NCBI GenBank assembly: GCA_900545345.1 | Contig: UQYQ01000004.1 | Coordinates: forward strand, 1-64,000 | Direction: 5' to 3' | Origin: an uncultured Ruminococcus sp. | Lineage (GTDB): Bacteria > Bacillota > Clostridia > Oscillospirales > Ruminococcaceae | Length of the DNA: 64,000 nt | Shown: piece after piece, positions 56,501 to 57,873 of the stretch | Layout: every line of letters starts with the position of its first letter | How positions within the stretch are numbered: position 1 is the stretch's first letter | Program-made: the position numbers and the translations under genes | Notes under the pieces: generated by a model | Database searches by the model: none | The model's input: only the letters and a program-made list of their open reading frames with translations | What the model was told of the DNA's origin: nothing

Positions 56501-57694
56501 GGCAATGACGGCGGATTAACTGATGTTGAAAAGACATCAATTGAAGGTGTAATCTGGAACGATGTAAATTATGACGGCGTTCGGGATGACAATGAAACTG
56601 TTGGTTTTGAAAATGTTGAGGTTAAGCTGACCAGATACTATCACGACGGCAATGAATGGCTGGAGGATACAGATTTTGAACCTCTTAGTGCATTTACAAA
56701 TGCTGACGGAAAGTATGTGTTTGATAATCTTGATGTAAGCGTTGTCAAGGAAGAACAAACTTATTTAGCAGGATATAAGCTGAAGGTTGAATCACTTCCT
56801 GAGGGATATGCAATAACTAAATATCATGCAGGAAAAGATAAGGCATTTGACAGTGATTTAATAACAGATACTTTGAATCTGACAACAGATGATGAATATA
56901 TTGTTATTGCAATTGAAACAACAGCGGAAGATAATAAATACTATTATCGTAAAGTTAATGATAAGAAGTATGATATTATTAAAGCTAACACTCATAGCGG
57001 CAGTGACGGAGGATTGACTGAGATTGAAACATCTTCAATTCAGGGTGTTCTTTGGGATGATAAAAATGAAGATAAGATTGTCAATAAGGGTGAAAAGCAT
57101 ATTTCAAATGTTACTGTAAATCTACAGCAGTATTATCTTGCTGACGGACAATGGATTAAGGTTGAAGACTTTGTTAAGACTTCAGTAACAAATGGTAATG
57201 GACATTACTCATTTAATAACCTTCCGCTGTCTGTAACAGTTGATAATAAAACATATCTTGCAGGATATAAGCTCTGGATAGATGTTATTCCTGAAGGCTA
57301 TAATGCAGATTCATATGCAGGTAAGAATGCTAAGGTAATCAATATTCGTGCACAGGATAATGAACTGAACGGATATATAGTATTAAGCAATCTTTCTGAT
57401 GATGAGAACAGTAAATTTAATATCATAGACGGATATGACATTGTAAAGGGTATCGGAACTTTAACTCTCAATGTAAACTTGAATAAGAATCCGGAAGATT
57501 ATGGTGAGATTGAGCTTCCGAACGATAAAAATCCTAAAAAGCCTATTGAAATTGTCGAACCGCCTGTGGTAATAGATGTTATCTCTCCACAGACATCAGA
57601 TGATTTTGCCGGAATTCTGTTTGCTATGAAAATTGCATGCGGAGCTTCACTGCTGATATTAATTGTTTTCGGCAAAAAAAGAAAAACTAAATAA
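29519..57694 (+). CDS. Giant sortase-anchored surface protein, 9391 aa
   Basis: One uninterrupted frame encoding a secreted wall protein of roughly 1 MDa. The start at 29519 (MSKARTLLKRTTCLFLTAFM) has CGGAGGA seven bases upstream; an in-frame start at 29429 does not. Order: signal peptide 1-36; unrecognised domains to ~720; four divergent modules ~720-1560; tyrosine-rich segment ~1890-1945; three SpaA/CnaB-like domains ~2145-2450; about 3370 residues of mostly beta-rich unrecognised sequence; nineteen SdrD-B-like modules ~5825-9240; a proline-rich linker; SPQTS at 9356-9360, a hydrophobic helix and a KKRKTK tail. No enzyme or dockerin motif seen. The divergent sortase is the likely anchor. 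Adhesion or cell-cell contact is the probable role, inferred from architecture. Confidence 0.93.
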   Translation: MSKARTLLKRTTCLFLTAFMVLSSSNLESFVKASEGDTEVPSFDVAFTTVSIDGKTQTAEASDNLGNFYMISKMNTVVLTTLLRPKYTKGYVENYEMSIALPYLYYDDAGILVAVNDYASLPASVKANNSYMGIEAKLGDASTFGDSLSIYDESGTRYTKNDDAWVRGMITLRNTFDQFGATPATPTFNVRFYDAGDGKTKVPENASVTLKLNFSYDNYTIDGNTIDANWTTTTDTSKEGLTARSVTFVNSNLKWNTSINSVNSVKLHDSIDATTAVMWSKYNYMVYEIKVWNESDDIDSVVDNYQMTLQTQYNVSGRKSISDQDILQWIYKDGQIIENSDISPDVYKSNDFIGKPNEGGLLVYDVSDIPDWKTDWDLENFSNIPVETMPYGYSGTGLIILEDEVKDDSHKLYNPDKAAQLNQNSTGNKKYYSERTYMVAVPYPNNFNASVGFDNESTLLSTIIFGGGSNIYWTKQNTDRSEFVRSTRDNFEHRKYVLNDNDEIVDNKTVGIGKVDRYYLDGFHSKGNVPVFNAVTTDTVPEYFDLDEIDVRLDNDYVFKDIQLDDWFKVKDGNINQFIQFGFTDANGDTVYKTLEELGLSAVLSSDTTDYDAELNDEKYREGSKTWKIKIGDTLTNQTGLTFNREVKFVFKEQIGRYTKFNGLITMKGKFPYLWTYDNKINTNYEYRYFQTATAQTEAKWMAEDKTVEEDNAVIKTEKANPEIEALGVFYDTIYKTVEKGNPQSVSLNDDTAAARFIISNDSISEVSPASLKIENIYPNNSYSTGGLQLSKITLSKNFVLNTDIKTMTIKGVNSKNAKSQKVLNMSDYVSVDSSGNISVKNGATLVDGNVVLPLSVWSSSVRHVYSIDFDINKINSDITFDDVESDENCFVEIHGTPTTESDIKPVATLKTDYSFDGNDQTALDKTVDATAVLNVSKIIPIIDSSVYYKNDEGTVQSASIKRTVDKNGNTIITYPSLSVPNKSKTEDTWYQFTLKNDSKSTGTQSIMDIVMNSVGNPPVESMSVIEGFDTRKIEFDDYIKGQETTAIIDKIQIFDWDNDTYTLTGDDVVPDMTVSFDDLISKDGKVYLEVPDSIERVKNIRIVFSRIFGNRNLNELKELDINVYGKTDWTGDLKATAKFEVVGSINADSRTSAEATMKVADTAINIISTANRISTSESKNKLTVPNKVDDLYYSFIIENNSISKAGPSNVDIHMNSVGVKTSLDGNDIVKGFKSSKVTISENYAKSGTIDHIEIYEFGSEVGTDTPAISLTLDELEASYIDADGNIVIDLDGKLDYLSDIRIVYSNLKRSLTNEKGNAADVRIYGRSDWFDDLTATTTVTPLHELMKSQKKTNSAIFHVDRPYLSVNTHIYYNDINESTRAAGNNTDRNETIVGVPYDRDFMYRAIFANETISVLDDTQIIADVPYEKQGEEKTGFHTTKLMIYKDLIDQFGNFENIKISGKNASNSKVGVVVLLPKKNDDGRVTGFYIEGSEDTVFEYDSDNALTFTREQLTEYFNITNLTSVELNGKDVKLVGNNKDEKRYIEFYGYDDSLFGKYDTLVVDTHNYLDCFRESEGYDVSRDTNKYIVDAKDTTAAYISKMYFDTTVMAFYNDGITTTAGKKYTAASSSLEHLRFNYAQPTGTPNGVHGRNAYLFSESSMWGEEADNSELEVGYKAIGSFAVDFRQFKNSQNNLPNANPAYDSQEHQGMDYVHDQSLNTAATVNVKVDLPSDSFDAYYLKVDPRAKDYINFIKVIYKDKTEYTLQGNQIKYQADESNSEGKFARVNLINVDGTDSTLFSDDDSHYYIDPSEYGSEPPENPITKVIVNIDINQNQTLDDGETAASPDYGIWYDQTNSSTQGMFEVTGRFYKMSEAVATASADVTVGNRNNGRSKERTDSGSSSNKKSSWSFLNKYRSWTRHYTYNYYYWTYTAYEYTARDLYSTTRVHILNDNDMVLKGVGTSPTTNENRAADFASDNSYAISFYRQGYMTSIPTAHILDDVYARVAPKNDGYHWTVASPIVRADQYDWVNKLSYTDKTVISDKLPPIYPDKTYDYHGFLTTGLEIKKDIYKYFKDDDVIKLTLASKGYENANLDSPKVVEIPVSELKALYGDATNWKINFNYDNNIKEDEDDKDKIVYPDPDSTLQPTIVMGKIVSNFDKPVSGVEFGLFSGSSSTPAYTAVSDENGFVQFGSVANGTYTVKQTKEKLGYQLNASSYSVPEVTGNHNVVTMEKPIVLTLNPSYIGDFPEIDTENEPAIAGKIVGSDGGALKNITVGLFDADDTDMETPIKTVTTDDNGFFTINNVSNGKYFVAQIDKAEGYTKSEVKYPVTVDNAVDADTTVTYPEIEFIDQSNPDDDTTGKHLAPVIIGKAMDNEGNALSGVEFSIFSKSDTAFETVLSTVETNAEGFFIFEGVDEGEYVIKQTSKADGCEQNTNTYNVNVTSESDMFTIGSEAVVNQRDEPSKEYVGIFKIESAFVNALESSGDGGGDVEEPVYVTGCEVDKTSGTYTLKMNANTFVTNYEMAIYDIPGTADYSKELTDKLRADTHGTNAQWDILVHGKPYVINKVDPDADGTNTVMSDSFTDYAPTKSLYSQPFSDSALIMGYLISFRGGYRITTKNNSSSQSINDYESDNNTPTDGMYKIKLFNQDKGGATGENAAARIDSMATVNTMDQYYRLQHIYIPSFLIDDEWFQIKTFTLNLNGNNLPVKVIKGEGENGFDSEGNYAVYVNDTKTVQGETVYTVNVENIIRDLYSKGQTKYASAYTNGTNNQTYLKAHVSSFNLNFYAVHGSRLDGTTVLGDGEYLSADKTANHYSFLYDGVYADRTVDNFLSDNWDSTSTPTFGKDPNTYPARTSTNKLSTTFTSCDPNANVFEYRNTDNTAKGDVKSAYYSVKNLLGTFSVNLKRTSMYDLDSKTQAKISVDYLHLSPYDYVEYRMTAGAASGSLIPIEHTNLTFTAPAGQRIVRWEVVDSSGNVLNTGNVSSNVTVDGITATLANGTDKIAADKGIDYTLVSKDGADASETNYKTLNVSLGDGSKNDDQINAGESIYIKVITQLTENGGSYDNVTVGTASAQFRAEPKHTYPQYYIDDGNSTFGGSSVYKTSTDFAGVTNYYRSTYKDGENQTQYRSVANDSLTYQSTAPVSLSYAVDNAAKNYDGKGSKLTVSNIYNETGHYCDEYEVAVSFIETRVKSGVKHFYRGFELTKPYTVTPEESKFSHVEMLYQVAKINNAAEDENIDFELDDDGNIVYEWKSYEYDPDKTEDQYAQSLMTDKDLKNVIGVKWVYYDLKGFDTSTAYSSTAKTKVGLSNVVLTGVGRYQDITDATAKKADIYTQYFTSNNKYKHIHSENKSVVSITEEGSNVAETPTMTSHTVSTADSVVSNPRVYRENPIPTFHTQTFKNESEAEAVYNSSSSQKTGYRPNDTIWQKVTLKNNTAVLNNGAQAGEEGRLINPVFYDKIPEYFAQTLYDSYEVGDSLTDFGARFVDKDGEHTLDELGLELYLAKVTEEVEDYDFGGKMTYTDGFTLSNSNFKSFSDLKPSTSNTYKIKFKVYEVRLRHKDDAEEEVVFQPGDRFEFWYNAKIRQDDLPMVYTTSTYNADNTAATTESGGLHPAYFPRIGEYYQYRIVHTSYSSTTNYGNLYPMLTGGFANVVDARNNFQPVGNSGIQMDMDYLVHDIGFTAKKNTQVDLWEFLDQTVSYIPGSSATSGVISGQNGVLIDEDAKTANNSQAIRYTANSTINEVADLKKRPQTVTYTAGGANRDWFNFVMSNKRNRNYANWDYEGGNDGNVSSPVVWSETRLHLQKAWLATSSEFVSADTGGNIQYESTTGDHTGATVINPDYWYFGTYSQSYSEQSYRNYVSMVTDRSGAAALEYNENVNVRLQAYNYGDWNLDGVTFIYTFAYGMKPVFNEDGSIDVKAFTNETTSNSVPSKAIDSSLVDVEVIQTPETENPEYLAPKKMRDPEQNKTMTDSADQYYTAEEFTPYAVKITVRNPLNKWFNRGSSYGYITRVDIPARVYTNTEVGYWYDRVLTKPYVAESSQNHYYYQVYDIDHWDGSTKLNAKHNQNCGMDFLWSPLYFHYYTADPQLGSLKYGSTSPNMPSVNGYNIQNKEVVLNEGSSNYKFTNNSNLSSYDTADVSNLYAETGTRAIQRQPLVRTWSTISEVIGENENQMYGTEVPQYYTETQGEKNWLNIHVENKYWWDQYAYSNSGVRRYVNEKPLHNYNVDGGQKGTLSLPVITNVLPYGIVPVASDGSRFSTDNEANAKKTVEWEIYNRDGVTKLDKQKELYQTTTYYDADTKRYVVQIFAKETNDTQAAMTKSQLADKKSRDAAIPNDALYNFCIKTFTYDEPDNLTNDGEEEDLLNNYLNNYSFVSSKVNAYKFKTDNDISGNPYTVRSRAAIAPLINDSYTFYCRSTSDARKDAIKTTVYGRNYTTNRSYYTYTSGNLPMIPSTDENGGTAPNPNPYVLLNHKFENNTYMVGTMRKYNESDKMNIDDYSAYRTECLIPDNIKSTLDGDTTIIDDIDMTHSDITISDERNDMGVVNTLKIRTQTASLKTENMVAAEKSDEGMQGGTKDLNEIENRSKYQYNGSDFDYSDILWYSAKISNLADEESDYKYQGSIFHSKIVVTFKLPQNVIYWDEDDYLDDYYIEYTDDITGKTTKLTVAEAKEKGWGVELVKRYFEDNVSTADSGDLTRANSQTKRGAETLVFEITTPPEEGFDCKDDNTYVDGYHPAGYFKGKLNFKIKTRIDNLEIMSDASNQNSWDNYYSKVYVTLRNTDGKYAITKDGLFAEREKDGEGYKYYTRGGCLMPKKDKDGSYVYNEYGNIVYEEKKKELVDANSIAYDTYDFNFNEQSMEVMKLANAVVYSQDEDSDEGDTEAKPDIDGINEGIYLTASSAKVSVKKPAGTIRSDLNYVRVQVNDPDSSVIIAEDPHVKQSYETVTYLDQVSNDKTSLNEFVVNYNLANHATQVGNVEEGTLSDPVVYPYVHTISTGNWSIPDAADLQTQYNPKYNNLIHSVYSKHLKVYPYILVSTSPENEASFIYPESEADDGIYSNKNASTSYWVSVGNPNGYALDANADISILKSNLNNPAPAISAMDNIDLVKSIRQIRWVIKTEGFNGEFEYNDGNVNLSFTDEEAPKYFPVPAGLRMNIDADPEQDGVQDMNDIDPDNYNLKELPENVKDNSARVEFVTRADDTKLSFAVHNNHFSSIINRYDDYKFAVSENRSRTGYYLDPQLPWVSIDIVPRYFTGARNDKYSWSTNISGINGMTSKMLKYTVTYKNLSTNILSTDNYGNLEAEEDILSSPNIALILPYLESLSEDKLQYVNYQDDSKGMIDGYYIGNNYKTYADVDRDELGNPDPSSEVREPAKNLDNNAPLWTWHVEDETGEYVDMQNSGLLTPEEVEDFKNNLKGKESINDVELDEHKPTNPSFTVKPVSLNNLNRKVLNFNYTGTLQPGYRIVIEIMVPLDTSNTNSVSNDLLQAKVYGFKSGTFKPYIPETSGSSTNMVSYEVDSHDVNVNNDYRDMAITMSSQALSLTAQSTIVQNKTSSSDIDSLQTTLPARVQEGGDYSYSSSLQNRNPITVTSEYNKVLFYDLLPHVDDHEIRTWSSARLSKWNGFLIPETVFLRETDSNGKTKKLADDKYEVWVGPVGKNADGKYVLKDISDLPTEADANSEDFYKRLYRDIHEKQAYFVKLSDLVADYKSGNITFSEYDNILRGIRAIWAELADESYSIPPSSRVELVYKLHAPLNLPKYVGTPTSEEENAAAQNREIIEKVSGHSQWNTFVGRYWDTTIGQGVYSIIENAKAGAYISAPTGRGYIGSYVWNDFNYDAKTNEAEYAKSDNGREILSKLTTDINFDGEFDDPGVNGVTVELLTKSGYAVNKDGQAIAPDPDPSTNTEPETTRYVLIDEETGEYIYSDPVNKVYKYTQYGPVSYTTESDYFGNQGYFILSNLEPGDYLLRYTFPKEYNQYSITTRELGDTDTPIIVLRDGKVVYNGTPKDHTSEIADLAWDQTVAKSAEGNLVVQTAKSIKVDPVVDDSDASTVTEKYKTHEDYDLSMTSYMLGISRPYTYGGYAWLDETANGIDESSGEELIESDGIMDEGEDKLADVHIALYEVDGEGNISDDIAIDGDGNQAVFDTAEGGYYSFRLYPNRHYVVSAAYQGAEPLKPSPFTHYNNPLENDKDNDLSKAVGCFRTKPFGTGVPYDADNNPMFEDDNQRFKINNSISLGFVNGARGFIGKWIWDDENYNGIMDTYENGIGNVTVTLKSYYYKDGEWIYIPGKDRDIKTSEAGSYVFQNVMTYYEADDGNSYMSGYRMLIDPEKNKSLYDNYAITKYKQYTKDRSTENSDVHYKGDLKYYLIGDEWYDYDDDGNQTGPFNNYDSQNNMIIIAGQTTKEIYDSGIDNIEKYVDGDGNELYYDTSEAQRLLDYNGGFTEIQDSTVSGYIWDDNGKNSDGDYNADFDYDGIMNTTEDDKGNVEFYEQGIENAEIQLEMYIKLNGEYKKIVKGQSIEIDGQAVVINDNWPRTVMTDANGKYTFENVPTYIELNSRRILAHYRLKLNSLPTGYENYAVTRYKQNGELEKADIIDSHLISQNSQEGAGYTDYSIESYLTSPSDGDYFITAKHSKEEGAKDEEGNKWFEEYIIYDDYVLNNNDHDYAYDYIKADDYDDFDGGVKEFEQSSISGVIWNDTNYNGVFDEDETEYFDADNYTTVVLKQYYYKSGKWIDAQPGSNFKTFETKTGGSYSFDNLPTFVEVDGVKYLAGYKVSFANLPTDYVATKYWNVDNPDKVYSKLYVTDIEGNEDSQRTTNIPVTVLENDDEYIITAKKAKAGNDSDGDYKDYNWKYVCQTDIKNYDTSEAKTMYYDLIKSRSFENMNAGLKIREYSTITGLVWNDADYNGIKGDSETGISNVDITLEQYYKKGGKFVKVSGFSNTVKTSSDNASLGRYTFSKIPTHVIADGVDYLAYYRIKADLPSGYAVTRYKQSTSESPEGTIDSDWISYNNQVSAGYDGSYDIKDYMTSPSDGDFFIIAKAADADSFNTPYVLYDVQDDGTRVAYDSATKTDVTDKYNGGIKQYEVSSITGYVWEDSNYNGLKDSSETGYKDELTVYLDQYYLKDGAWVNADNTVTAKTSAAAATSGKYQFNDLSTYVTASGKQYLAGYRLRLQAVPNGYAVTKYQVAGADGTINSDLIASTQGTNSNGTIDFNIPGEYIILAAEAENGADGSADEGHNHYYVRDYTYNSVKRSYDIVTSREAVTDYNGGIKPVEKTTIKGIIWNDLNYNGTKDADESGYGDLTVYLDQYYLDSNGKWQFVKTSDFVKTAVSGSDIGSYTFADVVTYITVGENDYLAGYKLRLQSLPDGYAVTKYKTGTGIDSDVNPVPLNNKTLDMTAKNEYVIAAKAADSFTGENTGSQPQYNDYYIREYDSGLGDVKYDITLKQESNNVYNGGIKEFNKSDISGTIWDDENYNGLMDDSESGHSGLTVMLEQYYFKDNTWTKVQTPGFVTASVTDADGHYRFENIPTFVEVSGVKYLAGYKLKLNKLPVDNHGNLTHAVTKSNVGDGSDSKLWVSSPNQITNVYLTASKEYLINSSVASDQTSEYYTYSYDGVDYDIADAVDIEDYNGGLKEIEKAKIQGFVWDDDDYDGIRETGDDAESGIKDISISLEKYYYNPETDKYVRVYEDAGGSLTTKENHVQVSATTNEAGAYTFNDVPTFIKVNGKTYLCYYKLKVTSSNPEGYAITRYKQNEGLRDSDLNSSDNYLTTANEYFTVADKAKSDGSVNNTPYIIDGCDMVIKSDVDGYDAGYVEFGKGNITGLVWVDKNYDGIQNDDPADYTDDDKKVVNGITVVANQYYYDGSKWISSELAYSQTNTDSDGNYNLENLPASVKVDGEYYVAGYKLYLKNVNGYYLATKSHVGDDPSVDSNLIIGTKNLTASNEYIIVADEAQPGISGAYNSTVKSITLPDGTSHNLDLVDGKTVGHYDAGLKFQDKAVISGYIWNDENYDGLYRYYEQEGPVDAEIAVILTRDIYENGKWVYDEEFGEVRTLTDPTSGSYMFTDLNIHVPKNPENPDDQGNQNRLYGYKIRVDLDTIPEGYAITKYRINSDYAHNSNIDAETGNMVQKDEHMIVAHIVDEDDDSEQYIVEVEGIRYTPAEFRMVENFNGGLTKIKTTSIEGVIWNDKNYDGIQGEDESKFEDVEIKLSRYYYNGTEWKQDTDFEEKSAVTGEDGKYLFENLETNVKIGGKIYLAGYKLKAESVPDGYAVTKYHVGSDKSIDSDLSASSLNLTADNEYIILASETTDTDNEFYCRTVGGKKYDIINADAYDKNDGGLTEIEKTSISGVIWNDKNYDGIRNDSESKFENIEIKLSRYYYDGTQWKEDTGFTEKSTVTNAEGKYLFENLETSVKVGENVYLAGYKLKAVSIPEGYAVTRYRAGSDKSIDSDLIAENLKLTADNEYVIIATETTSEDNDYYYRSVGGKKYDIIKAVASTANDGGLTEFEKSSIEGVIWNDKNYDGIRGADETGIENVQVKLSRYYHNGTEWKEDNNYEAKSVLTNADGKYLFENLETNVKIGDTVYLAGYKLQVVSIPEEYAVTKYNAGSNKAIDSDLAAETLNLTADNEYIIIATETTSTNSEYYCRRVGSKKYDIIDAQAYSGNDGGLTEFEKSSIEGVIWNDKNYDGIRSADETGIENVPVKLTRYYHNGTEWIEDTEYESPSVLTSSDGKYTFENLETNVKVEENVYLASYKLKVENLPEGYAVTKPHVGEDQTVDSDLTAETLDLTANDEYIIIATETTSDDNAYYYRQVGDKKYDIIKAKPHAGNDGGLTEIEKTSIEGVIWNDADYNGIQDKNEAGFENINVILSRYYYDGFEWKEDTEFIEQICATNSEGMYIFENLETSVLIDENVYLASYKLRVESLPEGYAVTRYQVGEDKNADNDLIAETLSLTSDDEYIIVAAETNSDDNVYYCREVGEKKYDIIKSKAYIGNDGGLTDVEKTSIEGVIWNDVNYDGVRDDNETVGFENVEVKLTRYYHDGNEWLEDTDFEPLSAFTNADGKYVFDNLDVSVVKEEQTYLAGYKLKVESLPEGYAITKYHAGKDKAFDSDLITDTLNLTTDDEYIVIAIETTAEDNKYYYRKVNDKKYDIIKANTHSGSDGGLTEIETSSIQGVLWDDKNEDKIVNKGEKHISNVTVNLQQYYLADGQWIKVEDFVKTSVTNGNGHYSFNNLPLSVTVDNKTYLAGYKLWIDVIPEGYNADSYAGKNAKVINIRAQDNELNGYIVLSNLSDDENSKFNIIDGYDIVKGIGTLTLNVNLNKNPEDYGEIELPNDKNPKKPIEIVEPPVVIDVISPQTSDDFAGILFAMKIACGASLLILIVFGKKRKTK
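31690..34215 (+). repeat. Four divergent tandem modules in the N-terminal part
   Basis: Each ~200-aa unit reads approximately: short beta strand with MNSVG or equivalent, a GFxxxKxxxxxxY segment, an IDxIxIxxFD strand, a DLxxxDGxVxLxVPDxI loop, then RIVFSRxxxxxxN and xVYGxxDWxxDLxAT. The clearest pair is about 32530-32940 (VYGKTDWTGDLKAT) and 33130-33530 (IYGRSDWFDDLTAT); the first copy is near 31790-32230, and the fourth (33750-34215) is the most diverged. Not recognised as a named domain. Confidence 0.6.
35195..35345 (+). other. Serine/lysine then tyrosine-rich segment of the giant protein
   Basis: A basic, serine-rich stretch (TDSGSSSNKKSSWSFLNKYR) is followed at once by HYTYNYYYWTYTAYEYTARD, about half aromatic. 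It separates the N-terminal modules from the SpaA-like domains and does not resemble either. Confidence 0.7.
35950..36870 (+). repeat. Three tandem SpaA/CnaB-like domains
   Basis: Each copy has the pattern GKIxxxxxxxxSGVxFGLF, then DENGFVxFxxVxNGxYxVKQT and a short tail. Copies start near 35965 (VMGKIVSNFDKPVSGVEFGL), 36290 (IAGKIVGSDGGALKNITVGL) and 36620 (IIGKAMDNEGNALSGVEFSI). Such prealbumin-like domains are common stalk elements of Gram-positive adhesins. Intramolecular isopeptide formation is possible, but its residues cannot be assigned with certainty. Confidence 0.8.
46985..57270 (+). repeat. Nineteen SdrD-B-like modules
   Basis: Each begins with IxGxxWxDxNYDGIxDxxE, an EF-hand-like calcium loop of Sdr-type B domains, followed by a xVxLxxYYYxxGxW strand pair, a DGKYxFENLxT turn and a YLAGYKLxxxSLPEGYAVTK strand. 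Starts are near 46991, 47758, 48251, 48864, 49589, 50201, 50783, 51353, 51913, 52440, 52980, 53520, 54059, 54554, 55049, 55544, 56039, 56534 and 57032. Most units are 160-200 aa, longer than classical SdrD B repeats, because an extra segment with DSDL, EYII and NDGGL is added to each. Confidence 0.88.
54062..57034 (+). repeat. In-register 495-bp tandem array inside the SdrD-B region
   Basis: Equivalent codons of the SIEGVIWND motif occur at 54062, 54557, 55052, 55547, 56042, 56537 and 57035: five steps of exactly 495 bp and one of 498 bp. The first ~85 bases of the units at about 55022 and 55517 differ by a single base. This points to recent duplication or gene conversion, while units before 53.5 kb vary in length and sequence. 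Confidence 0.92.
57584..57694 (+). other. Cell-wall sorting signal of the giant protein
   Basis: SPQTSD is followed by a hydrophobic segment (GILFAMKIACGASLLILIVF) and the basic tail GKKRKTK, the three parts of a sortase substrate signal. SPQTS resembles the NPQTN-type motifs used by class B sortases rather than LPXTG. Confidence 0.9.
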
Positions 57695-57730
57695 GTGACA
57701 TAAGATAAAATCTTAAACTTGTCATAAGTA

Positions 57731-57758
57731 TTGCCCGTTTGATGAATCAAACGGGCAA
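57731..57758 (+). terminator. Terminator of the giant gene
   Basis: TTGCCCGTTTGA pairs perfectly with TCAAACGGGCAA around a 4-base loop, followed by TATATTTTATA. It lies about 35 bases past the stop. Confidence 0.85.
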
Positions 57759-57791
57759 TATATTTTATAATACCTATCATGACTATAAGAC

Positions 57792-57820
57792 TTGATAAAT
57801 AACATTCTAAGTGCTATAAT
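57792..57820 (+). promoter_or_regulatory. Promoter of the binding-protein gene
   Basis: TTGATA (57792-57797), 17 bp, TATAAT (57815-57820), about 50 bases before the next start. Confidence 0.65.
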
Positions 57821-57873
57821 GATTTCAGCTAGTTGTTAAGATTAATTAAAAAAAATTATGAGGAAGCTAAAAG

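Noticed and set aside
46985..57270. Tandem repeat array that could suggest CRISPR or satellite DNA
   Set aside because: The period is about 500 bp, the frame is kept throughout, and the repeats translate into SdrD-B-like domains; there are no short direct repeats with spacers.
29519..57694. Giant gene as non-ribosomal peptide or polyketide synthase
   Set aside because: No condensation, adenylation, carrier or ketosynthase motifs; signal peptide and sorting signal show a surface protein.
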